A DNA stretch of 21,054 bases from Fluviicola sp. (GTDB taxonomy: Bacteria; Bacteroidota; Bacteroidia; Flavobacteriales_D; Crocinitomicaceae). Positions 1 through 6,307 of the stretch are shown here, one piece after another. The notes under the pieces are model-generated. The model was not told where the DNA came from, made no database searches, and saw only the letters and a program-made list of their open reading frames with translations. The stretch is taken from NCBI RefSeq assembly GCF_030151805.1, contig NZ_JASLCN010000161.1, positions 1 through 21,054 of the forward strand. Reading direction: 5' to 3'. A program made the position numbers and the translations under genes. How positions within the stretch are numbered: position 1 is the first letter of the stretch; each line of letters begins with the position of its first letter.

Positions 1-473
1 TTGGTTATTTCCCGACGAATAAATTAGCATACTCCGGTTTTCAGCCCGAATTATTCACTGTGCTACCTGAGCTTCAGCCCAAAAGTACCAGCGAATTCGG
101 GAATGAGTTAAAAATATCACCCGGAGTCAAACTCATTTTTAAAAAGCCAACCAATCCGGTATTCACCGGAAAGATTTACATTTTGACCAATGGCTACACA
201 GCCAGTACTTGCGAACCGATTGTTTATGCGCTGAAAAGCAGTAAGAAAGCGATCATTATCGGTGAAAAAACATATGGTGGTATGCTGGCTGCATCTCCAT
301 TTGTGGTATCGGGGAAATACATGCTGATGCTTCCCATAGCGGATTTTTATACTCATGACGGCGTTCGTTTAGACAAAGTGGGCGTATCTCCGGATATTGA
401 GGTGAAATCAGAGGATGCTGAAAAGAAAGCGCTCGAAATAATTAATGGAGAAAGTTTCTCCAATATCCGTTAA
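1..473 (+). CDS. S41-family (tail-specific/CtpA-like) peptidase, C-terminal part, 5' end outside window
   Basis: The reading frame is open from base 3 to the TAA at 471-473 with no stop. The GTG at 60 is therefore an internal valine, and the gene starts left of the window. The visible residues match the end of an S41 serine peptidase fold: a GKIYILTN strand, then TASTCE, whose serine codon at 204-206 sits where the S41 nucleophile is found, then IIIGEKTYGG and a GVSPDIEV closing strand. The lysine expected 25 residues after the serine in CtpA/Tsp enzymes is a glycine here. A lysine lies four residues earlier, in GEKTYGG, so this looks more like the IRBP/tricorn-type branch than a classical Ser/Lys CtpA. 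The substrate and location cannot be told from this fragment. The family call is firm; the catalytic subtype is inference. Confidence 0.8.
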   Translation, partial: GYFPTNKLAYSGFQPELFTVLPELQPKSTSEFGNELKISPGVKLIFKKPTNPVFTGKIYILTNGYTASTCEPIVYALKSSKKAIIIGEKTYGGMLAASPFVVSGKYMLMLPIADFYTHDGVRLDKVGVSPDIEVKSEDAEKKALEIINGESFSNIR

Positions 474-854
474 ACGGTTCGGTGGATTTTATGAAAAAAA
501 AGGATGGTGATTTCTTCGGGATAAAGCGATGTAAGGTTTTGCGTCTTAGCATTTGTTCAATCAAATTCATACTTAAACGCAAAGAGCAGGATTTAGTTGA
601 AACAAAAAAATGTACAAATCCCTTGCTGCTGCTGGGCTAATAGATACAACTTGTCCCGCCACTGCGGGATGTCTATGCGTATTTTTACCAATAAAACAGC
701 ACAGAAGTTTCCTGGTTTTTGTTTCTCTTCGATGATTAGACAAATGACTCTGGATAATCGTTGAAACGCAGTCCCGGTGAAACCTGGAAGCGAAGAGGGT
801 GAAGGATTTCTGATGCCGTTCTCTAAATTTTCGTACAAGACATAAAATAAATAG
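474..854. other. Gene-poor spacer between the peptidase gene and the csp promoter
   Basis: I see no convincing gene here. A 97-residue frame on the minus strand (593-886) has no recognisable domain and runs into the csp promoter, so I treat it as spurious. Two structures are visible. One is a 7-bp inverted match between TTTTGCGT (537-544) and ACGCAAAG (577-584), resembling the GCGTCTTAGC / ACGCAAAG words that recur in Bacteroidota intergenic DNA. The other is a small GC-rich hairpin at 654-669. The stretch could be a decayed repeat or mobile element, but nothing in it proves that. Confidence 0.5.
654..669. repeat. Small GC-rich hairpin
   Basis: TCCCGC-CACT-GCGGGA forms a perfect 6-bp stem with a 4-base loop in otherwise AT-rich DNA. 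No T-run follows on either strand, so it is not an obvious intrinsic terminator. It may be part of a dispersed intergenic repeat; a genome-wide copy count would decide. Confidence 0.35.
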
Positions 855-884
855 TTGAAACCAAGGAATTTAGTTGTACCTTTC
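855..884 (+). promoter_or_regulatory. Bacteroidota-type promoter of the cold-shock gene
   Basis: TTG at 855-857 is followed after 19 bases by TACCTTTC (877-884), seven of eight matches to the TAnnTTTG -7 element. The N19 spacing is the usual one for the Bacteroidota housekeeping sigma factor. The predicted start is near 889, which gives the cold-shock mRNA a leader of about 155 bases. Confidence 0.5.
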
Positions 885-888
885 ACCT

Positions 889-1045
889 AATTCAATAGAA
901 GATTGTTATCTCAATCAGACTGTAAAATCATTTTTACAATCCAATTAATTCAACGTTTTCCGTAAAAGATCCGTGCGAGGTACATACGGCTAAGAATTCA
1001 ATCTAGTTACAGTCCCGGATTAAAAGGGACAAAAAAACAACGAAT
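889..1045 (+). promoter_or_regulatory. Long 5' leader of the cold-shock mRNA
   Basis: About 155 bases separate the predicted transcription start from the ATG at 1046, with no open frame of note. A GTCCC (1012-1016) / GGGAC (1026-1030) stem lies just before an A-rich stretch and the start codon. Long structured leaders acting as cold-responsive switches are known for cspA-type genes in enterobacteria. The same role here is inference from length and position only. Confidence 0.35.
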
Positions 1046-1237
1046 ATGAATAAAGGAACAGTAAAATTCTTCAACGATGCAAAAGGCTTCGGATTTATTA
1101 AAGGAGAAAACGAACAGGATATATTTGTACATGCTACAGGTTTAAACCAGGACATCAAAGAAAATGACAGTGTTACTTACGATACCGAAAATGGAAGAAA
1201 CGGACTAAATGCCGTGAATGTTTCATTGGTAAACTAG
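1046..1237 (+). CDS. Cold-shock domain protein (CspA family)
   Basis: This 63-residue single-domain cold-shock protein is of normal size for the family. It starts MNKGTVKFFND and carries the nucleic-acid-binding motif RNP1 as KGFGFI (residues 13-18) and RNP2 as DIFVHA (about 25-30). Such proteins form a five-stranded OB barrel that binds single-stranded RNA or DNA and melts RNA structure. The usual VFVHFSAI is replaced by IFVHATGL, so one of the RNP2 aromatic residues is missing, a mild divergence. The gene is monocistronic: its own promoter and long leader lie upstream and a strong hairpin terminator follows within 20 bases. Family assignment is secure; cold inducibility is not shown by the sequence. 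Confidence 0.95.
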   Translation: MNKGTVKFFNDAKGFGFIKGENEQDIFVHATGLNQDIKENDSVTYDTENGRNGLNAVNVSLVN

Positions 1238-1254
1238 TATGATCTAATCTTTCG

Positions 1255-1291
1255 AAGGAGGTTGTCTAATTTTAGACAACCTCCTTTTTTT
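1255..1291 (+). terminator. Strong intrinsic terminator of the cold-shock gene
   Basis: AAGGAGGTTGTCTAA (1255-1269) is the exact reverse complement of the arm at 1272-1286. In practice the inner A-T pairs would open to form the loop. A T-run follows directly (1285-1291). The AAGGAGG word here belongs to the stem and is not a ribosome binding site, as no gene starts after it. Confidence 0.9.
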
Positions 1292-1398
1292 GTTATAAAT
1301 GGAAATACCGGTGTAAGCATTCGGTGTGCTTTTTGAGAAATCACCTGAATTCCCGGACGAGCCATTGATATTCCTGACAAGGTTCCGGGTTTTGCTAA

Positions 1399-1854
1399 TT
1401 ATTTATTTGCTGCAATCAATTTTACAATGCTGGAATTGAAAAAGGGGAGATCGGAGCCCAGTTCTGCGAAAAATTCCACATCTGCATTTTCGATGCTGAT
1501 CAGTGCTTTCCGAAATACTGTTTCACCTTCCTTTGTAAACCGGATGGTTTTCGCCCGGGTATCTGTGGGATGTTCGTGACGGGTGATGAACTTTTTGTCT
1601 TCCAGTGTTCTTAACACTTTGGACACCATCATTCTATCGGCATTTCCCTGATTGGCAATATCAATTTGTGTTACGGCATCACTTTCCCGTGAAAGCCATG
1701 CTAAAGCCGCCAGCAGCACAAATTGAGTTTGAGTCAAATCCAGTGGATCCAACACCCGTTTTTGTTTCCGCTGCCAGAGAATCATGAGTTGCCCGAGCAG
1801 GTAACCCGGACTGTCATCCGGACTTTTAAAATGAAATTCAATTTTTTCAGACAT
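1399..1854 (-). CDS. MarR-family transcriptional regulator
   Basis: At 151 residues this is a typical MarR length, a winged-helix dimer that usually represses its own operon and releases DNA on binding a small ligand. The DNA-binding core is at about residues 40-112: TQTQFVLLAALAWL, an IDIANQGNADRMMVSKVLRTLEDKKFI helix-turn-helix region, then a wing with HPTDTRAKTIRFTKEG, the usual MarR wing pattern. It is the last gene of the VOC-EVE-marR operon and overlaps the end of the EVE gene by 8 bp, so the two are translationally linked. The palindrome spanning the operon promoter at 2673-2709 is a good candidate for its operator. The ligand is unknown. Family is secure; autoregulation is inferred. 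Confidence 0.93.
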   Translation of the reverse strand: MSEKIEFHFKSPDDSPGYLLGQLMILWQRKQKRVLDPLDLTQTQFVLLAALAWLSRESDAVTQIDIANQGNADRMMVSKVLRTLEDKKFITRHEHPTDTRAKTIRFTKEGETVFRKALISIENADVEFFAELGSDLPFFNSSIVKLIAANK

Positions 1855-2287
1855 ATTCCTTTTGAAGCATTTGTGATGAAATCAGGTTGAAATCGTGTTG
1901 TTTGATTTCAAAGAAACCAAAACGAAACGGATAACCCCAACTTTTTTTGTTTTGAATGAACTCCAATTCGTCAATGAAAGGCAAAATAGAAACATCCTTG
2001 CCCGGCAGAAATTCAATGTTTCGTCTCGACGGACAAAAATCTTCCGAGACTTGTATCTGAGCTGTTTCATCGTCGGTTACTTTTCCGATAGCGGTAAACT
2101 GCTGACAAATTTCAGTCTTTCCCATGGTTTGTTTCCCTGAATAATAGATGATAAAATCACCTTTGCGCATTCGTTTCAACGGAGCTGCTTTTCCATGACA
2201 AGCCTGGGCAAATCCGCCCGCTACACCCGATTTTACGTGATCTTTTGAAGCAACGATTATCCAGTATTTCGTTTCTCTGGTATTCAT
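1847..2287 (-). CDS. EVE-domain protein (UPF0310-like)
   Basis: This 146-residue protein is made of one EVE domain, a PUA-like fold thought to recognise modified nucleobases. Landmarks are KYWIIVASKDHV near the start, GVAGGFAQACHGK, and the GDFIIYYSGK motif near residues 43-52, all typical of stand-alone EVE proteins. The middle gene of a three-gene leftward operon, it starts 9 bp after the VOC gene stop and overlaps marR by 8 bp. Known EVE proteins are often near RNA- or DNA-modification or defence genes. Here the partners are a VOC protein and a MarR regulator, so a small-molecule or damage-response role is as likely. The target base or RNA is not deducible from the sequence. Confidence 0.9.
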   Translation of the reverse strand: MNTRETKYWIIVASKDHVKSGVAGGFAQACHGKAAPLKRMRKGDFIIYYSGKQTMGKTEICQQFTAIGKVTDDETAQIQVSEDFCPSRRNIEFLPGKDVSILPFIDELEFIQNKKSWGYPFRFGFFEIKQHDFNLISSQMLQKEYV

Positions 2288-2296
2288 AACCGGTGA

Positions 2297-2659
2297 TTAA
2301 TTCGTTTGCAAAAATGTAATCGTATAACCGTCAGGATCTTTTGTGGAAAGTGCTTTACCGAAAGGTGTATCAGCGATTGGTCCCAGAAGCGTTACATTCA
2401 TTTCAGTAAGCCTGTTCTGTAAATCTTCTATTTTTTCGTCAATTGCAAACCAAAGAGAAACGCCAAGTCCCAATTCTTTTCCTTCGAGATCACTCATGGG
2501 AGTTCGAATGGCAAAACTCGCCTCGCCCTTGTTGAATTTAAAAACGTACGCATACGGATTTGACATTTCAGATACTTCAAAACCCAATTGATTGGTGTAA
2601 AAATCTTTTGAAGCGTTTAAATCTCTTACCTGGAGAGAAGCAAAATCTAATTTTCTCAT
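2297..2659 (-). CDS. VOC-superfamily (glyoxalase/bleomycin-resistance-like) protein
   Basis: This 120-residue single VOC unit has two beta-alpha-beta-beta-beta modules: LDFASLQVRDLNASKDFYTN at residues 3-22 and a C-terminal half ending ALSTKDPDGYTITFLQ. The DPDGY end motif is characteristic of the superfamily. Members act as metal-dependent lyases or dioxygenases, or bind and sequester toxic compounds; the metal ligands cannot be assigned here with confidence. It is the first gene of the operon with the EVE and MarR genes. Its ATG (2657-2659) lies about 18 bases after the predicted transcription start, downstream of a palindromic promoter. The substrate is unknown, but a MarR-controlled VOC gene suggests detoxification of a small molecule. 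Confidence 0.9.
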   Translation of the reverse strand: MRKLDFASLQVRDLNASKDFYTNQLGFEVSEMSNPYAYVFKFNKGEASFAIRTPMSDLEGKELGLGVSLWFAIDEKIEDLQNRLTEMNVTLLGPIADTPFGKALSTKDPDGYTITFLQTN

Positions 2660-2672
2660 AGCATCTTCTATT

Positions 2673-2709
2673 TATTGTTGTTGCAAATATAGTAATCGCG
2701 ACAACAATA
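2673..2709 (-). promoter_or_regulatory. Palindromic operator overlapping the VOC-EVE-marR promoter
   Basis: Within 2673-2709 the outer arms read TATTGTTGTTGC and, on the other side, GCGACAACAATA. Fifteen of eighteen pairs around the central base are complementary. Read on the minus strand, the centre contains TATATTTG (complement of 2684-2691), a perfect TAnnTTTG -7 element. A protein bound here would block RNA polymerase, and the MarR protein encoded by the last gene of the operon is the natural candidate. The palindrome and -7 element are seen directly; the binding partner is inferred. Confidence 0.65.
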
Positions 2710-2812
2710 TGCTAATTTTTTTTATTTCCTTGTGTTAAATATGCTTTATCAGATAGTTTTGATTGCTTTTCCTTATGGGAATAATCCCGGTAACCGGAAC
2801 AAGTAATGAGTT

Positions 2813-3457
2813 TTATAAGAGAGAAGAAGGTGTTTTCTTCCTGTTTGATAAGTAAAAATGCCACAGTATCATTGTGGCGATTGTTCTGTTGGGTTTCCAT
2901 TGCTCAGCATCTTCCAGAATGGATTCTTTGGTGTATTCTTTCGGGAATTCTTTTAGATGTTTATAGGCGTTTACAGCTGCCAGATCACCGATTGGAAATA
3001 AATCAGTGCGGCGAAGTGCAAACATCAAATACACATCTACCGTCCAGTTGCCGATTCCTTTTAATGTAACGAGGAGTTCACGAACCTGTTCATTCGGCAA
3101 TTTTTCCAACTCCTCCAAAACGATTCGTTTTTCAATGAGTGCCTGGGCCAAAAAACGTGTGTAACTTGTTTTCTGCCGGCTAAACTGACATTGTTTGTAT
3201 TCCTCATCTGTTAGAAGAAGCGCATTTTCGGGAGTAATTTCACCCAATCTTTCCTCAAATTTGTTGAGTGCAGACAACGCTGAAGCTAAAGAAACCTGTT
3301 GTTCCAGGATAATGTGCACGAGTGTTTTGAAAGAGTTTTCCCGTGTCCACATCGGTGGATATCCGTACACGTCAATAACACTTTTGAGATGCTGGTCTTT
3401 TTCGCTTAAAGCATCACAAATTTCTTCAAAGTTGTTTTCGGAAAATGTCTGTATCAT
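2813..3457 (-). CDS. AlkA-like DNA-3-methyladenine glycosylase (HhH-GPD superfamily)
   Basis: The protein (214 residues) excises alkylated purines from DNA, starting base-excision repair. The HhH-GPD core runs from about residue 45 (TLVHIILEQQVS) to the end. The helix-hairpin-helix is LKGIGNWTVDVYLM (132-145), and the catalytic aspartate is D158 in FPIGDLAA, at the expected distance. No iron-sulphur cysteine cluster is present, which fits AlkA and argues against endonuclease III or MutY. It lacks the N-terminal TBP-like domain of E. coli AlkA, matching the short bacterial form. It lies 23 bp after the ogt gene on the same strand, so the pair probably forms an alkylation-repair operon. I did not see a clear terminator after it. 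Confidence 0.9.
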   Translation of the reverse strand: MIQTFSENNFEEICDALSEKDQHLKSVIDVYGYPPMWTRENSFKTLVHIILEQQVSLASALSALNKFEERLGEITPENALLLTDEEYKQCQFSRQKTSYTRFLAQALIEKRIVLEELEKLPNEQVRELLVTLKGIGNWTVDVYLMFALRRTDLFPIGDLAAVNAYKHLKEFPKEYTKESILEDAEQWKPNRTIATMILWHFYLSNRKKTPSSLL

Positions 3458-3480
3458 TTGAATGAGAGGTATTTAACGAC

Positions 3481-3996
3481 TTATAGTTCATCATCCCAAA
3501 GGCTCATTTGGTTTCCACCGTAACCTTCAATTTTCAAAAGAATCTCCTTGTTTTTTAGACCTCCTGCAAACCCGACTAATTTTCCTGATGCACCGATAAC
3601 ACGGTGGCAAGGAGCAATAATTGCTATCGGATTCTTGTGGTTTGCATTGCCAACAGCTTGCTGTGATTGCGGATTATTGAGCTGTTTGGCTATTTGTCCG
3701 TAAGTTCTTGTTTCCCCGAATGGAATAGATAAAAGTGCTTCCCAGACTTTTTGTTGAAATTCGGTTCCGATAAAATGCAGTGGAAGAGAGAAGGATTCCC
3801 GTTTGCCGGCGAAATATTCGTTCAGTTGTTTTTCCGTTTCGATCAAAACAGGATGATCTGCTTTTTCCGAATAAGCCGGAATCTTGATTCGTTTGGGATC
3901 GTCCTTTTCCCAAAGGAGTGCTGAAAGCCCTTTTTCGCTTGCAATGAGTCGTATTCTACCAACCGGAGAATCCATGTCTTTGAAATAATATTCCAT
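3481..3996 (-). CDS. ogt: Methylated-DNA-protein-cysteine methyltransferase (O6-alkylguanine repair)
   Basis: This suicide enzyme transfers an alkyl group from O6-alkylguanine to its own cysteine. With the ATG at 3994-3996 the protein has 171 residues, normal for stand-alone Ogt. The family start pattern YYFKDMDSPVG is right after this methionine. The DNA-binding wing helix is in TRTYGQIAKQL. The active site is PCHRV with C130, followed by GFAGGLKNKE. A GTG 66 bp upstream (4060-4062) would add 22 residues with no family resemblance, so I prefer the ATG. The tail GGNQMSLWDDEL after the conserved fold is slightly longer than usual. The AlkA-like gene follows 23 bp downstream, giving complementary direct-reversal and excision routes for alkylated bases. 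Confidence 0.93.
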   Translation of the reverse strand: MEYYFKDMDSPVGRIRLIASEKGLSALLWEKDDPKRIKIPAYSEKADHPVLIETEKQLNEYFAGKRESFSLPLHFIGTEFQQKVWEALLSIPFGETRTYGQIAKQLNNPQSQQAVGNANHKNPIAIIAPCHRVIGASGKLVGFAGGLKNKEILLKIEGYGGNQMSLWDDEL

Positions 3997-4237
3997 CGTA
4001 CCGCTTTTGATTTTCTGTTTTTCCGGGATCAGTGTAATGCCTTGTCCACATGAATCATTCACTCTATGAAATTAGAAAAAGTAAGTGAGAATGAATCCTG
4101 TTTACTTCCGGATATTTCACCCCTCTGAATCAATTGCTATTTACAAGCGTTATTCACATTCCAATCTTTACACTTTACTAAATGCTGATCCCTATGATTA
4201 GGTTACGCAAGGTTCTTTCGATATCTTTCGGGTACTT

Positions 4238-6271
4238 ATGAAAAAACTCCTCCTTGTAACTGCTCTTCTGTTCAGTGTTTTTCAAATAACCGCTCAACTT
4301 TCGTGGCAAAACCCCCATTTAACCGGTGAACGATTCAATGACATTCAATTTGTTTCTCCATCAGTTGGCTGGGTAGTCGGGGATGTCGGAACACTCTTAA
4401 AAACAGAAGATGGAGGCGGAACCTGGAGCAAGTTGAATGCAGGAATCTGTGAAAACATTTCTGAAGTGCATTTTTTGAATGTGAACGAGGGCTGGATCCT
4501 TGGTGAAGGAAAGTTGTATCATACGGTTAACGGAGGTAATACCTGGTCGTTTTTTCCGGTCTTGAATTACAACCATATTGCGAGCATGAACATGGTTTCT
4601 TCCACGGTTTGGTTCGTTGGCTGCGAAGGCGGATTGCTGTTAACAACAAATGGTGGTAACACATGGGAATTGAAAAATACATCTATTTCAACCACTTTTG
4701 CTTTTGCCAATGAGCGAAAAGGGTGGCAGATTGCTCCTTTTGGCGGAGTGAAATACACCACGGACGGCGGAGTCAATTGGGTTACACAAGCAAGTGGTGT
4801 TTCTGAAAACATCCTGGATATCTGTATCATTGATTCAAACGAAGTTTGGATGTCGGGCGTAAGCGGTTTAATTCATACAACGAATGCAGGCACAAATTGG
4901 ACAATCAATCAGTCGAGTAGATCGGTAGTAGGCACGACTTTGATTTTCACATCGGACTGCCAGTTTTTAGATTCCAGTTTGGGTTGGGCCATTAGCCCGA
5001 TTTATGAATGCGTGATCATTACAACCGATGGCGGAGCATCCTGGACGAAAAAAACAGTAGTTGGTAACAAGGTATTTGGATTTGACCCGAATAAGGCTTT
5101 CATTATTGGAAATCAGCTATTACAAACAACTGACGGAGCCAATTCGTTTACGAATGAACTAAATCCGGTCTCTGAAGCTGATTTGTATTCCGTTAGTTTT
5201 TCTGATGATGTAAACGGATACTCCGTTGGAGCCGGCGGAACAGTGTTGCGAACAACGAATAGTGGTCAACATTGGGAAATACAAGTTGCCGGCACAAACT
5301 CCGATTTGAATGATGTATTTGCATTAAACAGCACCAACGCCTGGATTGTTGGTAATATGCCTGATTCTGTTTTGTTCACAACTGATGGCGGAACAAGCTG
5401 GCAGCTGCAACACACAGGTTCCAATGAATACTTAAGGGATATTCAATTTGTGAACGCGCTGACAGCTTGGACGGTGGGCTCCAATGGGGTTATTCTGAAT
5501 ACTGTAAATGGAGGACAAAGCTGGAGCATTCAAACATCCAATACATCCGTTACACTGAATGCGGTTTTCTTTGTTGATGTACTGAATGGATGGATTGTCG
5601 GCGAACAAGGACTTATTTTACACTCTGTTGACGGAGGAATTACCTGGAATTCCATTTCAAGTGCTGCAAATGGTTCGTTGGAAGATGTGTATTTTGTCAA
5701 TCAAACCACCGGATGGGCAGTAGGGGACAATTCAATCATTTTGAATACCACGGACGGCGGAATACATTGGGAACCACAACCGGTGAACTTCGGTGGTGAA
5801 CTATTTAACCTGAATGCAGTTCATTTTTTAGATACTCAGACAGGCTGGGCAACCGGATTTACTCCTTCGATTTATCAAACAACCGATGGTGGAGCAACCT
5901 GGCTTCCTCTGGATTGTGCTCCTGAAATCCGGTTTTTATACGATTTACAGTTCACCGATCCCACACATGGCTGGATAGTCGGCGAACGCGGGGCAATACT
6001 CACTTCAGGTGAGATGAATGGAGAACTTTCAATCGAAACCATTCAAGACCGTTTTCAGCTTCAAATTTTCCCCAATCCTTCATCTACTTTTATTTCTATT
6101 CATACGGATTTACCGGTAAAAAAGATCGAAATTCTGGATTGTAACGGAAGGTTAGTCAAAGAAGTAACGGGCAACCAGGAAATTTCCATTGTCGAATTAC
6201 ATTCCGGAATGTACATCGTTTCTGCAATCACTGAGTCAGGTACGTCAACAGGTAAGTTCTTTAAATTGTAA
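4238..6271 (+). CDS. Exported Ycf48-like repeat protein with type IX secretion (type A) sorting domain
   Basis: This 677-residue secreted protein starts with a clear signal peptide, MKKLLLVTALLFSVFQITAQ. Residues about 20-600 consist of roughly 43-residue repeats of the form GW-VG--G-IL-TTDGG-TW. I count 14, some degenerate and the last lacking its TW end. This pattern is that of Ycf48/BNR-type beta-propeller blades; 14 blades would fit two seven-bladed propellers in tandem. The last 75 or so residues, starting near QLQIFPNPSS and ending GTSTGKFFKL, are a Por-type C-terminal sorting domain that directs export by type IX secretion. In such Bacteroidota proteins the propeller usually serves as a binding or adhesion scaffold; there is no catalytic signature. 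The gene is convergent with the next one. Confidence 0.9.
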   Translation: MKKLLLVTALLFSVFQITAQLSWQNPHLTGERFNDIQFVSPSVGWVVGDVGTLLKTEDGGGTWSKLNAGICENISEVHFLNVNEGWILGEGKLYHTVNGGNTWSFFPVLNYNHIASMNMVSSTVWFVGCEGGLLLTTNGGNTWELKNTSISTTFAFANERKGWQIAPFGGVKYTTDGGVNWVTQASGVSENILDICIIDSNEVWMSGVSGLIHTTNAGTNWTINQSSRSVVGTTLIFTSDCQFLDSSLGWAISPIYECVIITTDGGASWTKKTVVGNKVFGFDPNKAFIIGNQLLQTTDGANSFTNELNPVSEADLYSVSFSDDVNGYSVGAGGTVLRTTNSGQHWEIQVAGTNSDLNDVFALNSTNAWIVGNMPDSVLFTTDGGTSWQLQHTGSNEYLRDIQFVNALTAWTVGSNGVILNTVNGGQSWSIQTSNTSVTLNAVFFVDVLNGWIVGEQGLILHSVDGGITWNSISSAANGSLEDVYFVNQTTGWAVGDNSIILNTTDGGIHWEPQPVNFGGELFNLNAVHFLDTQTGWATGFTPSIYQTTDGGATWLPLDCAPEIRFLYDLQFTDPTHGWIVGERGAILTSGEMNGELSIETIQDRFQLQIFPNPSSTFISIHTDLPVKKIEILDCNGRLVKEVTGNQEISIVELHSGMYIVSAITESGTSTGKFFKL

Positions 6272-6285
6272 GCATATCCGAATAA

Positions 6286-6307
6286 TCCGGATTGTACTCC
6301 GGACTAT
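6286..6307. terminator. Possible weak bidirectional terminator between convergent genes
   Basis: TCCGG (6286-6290) pairs with CCGGA (6299-6303) across an 8-base loop, followed on the plus strand by CTATTTT. The stem is short, but it sits in the 32-bp gap between two convergent stop codons, where a shared terminator is expected. Confidence 0.3.

Noticed and set aside
593..886. 97-residue open frame on the minus strand
   Set aside because: No recognisable domain, and it runs into the csp promoter. It is more likely chance or remnant sequence than a gene.
1255..1262. AAGGAGGT as a strong ribosome binding site
   Set aside because: It forms the left arm of the cold-shock terminator and no gene starts after it.
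2770..2805. CCGG-TAA-CCGG hairpin after the glycosylase gene as its terminator
   Set aside because: The stem is short and has no T-run on the minus strand, so it is not a supportable terminator.
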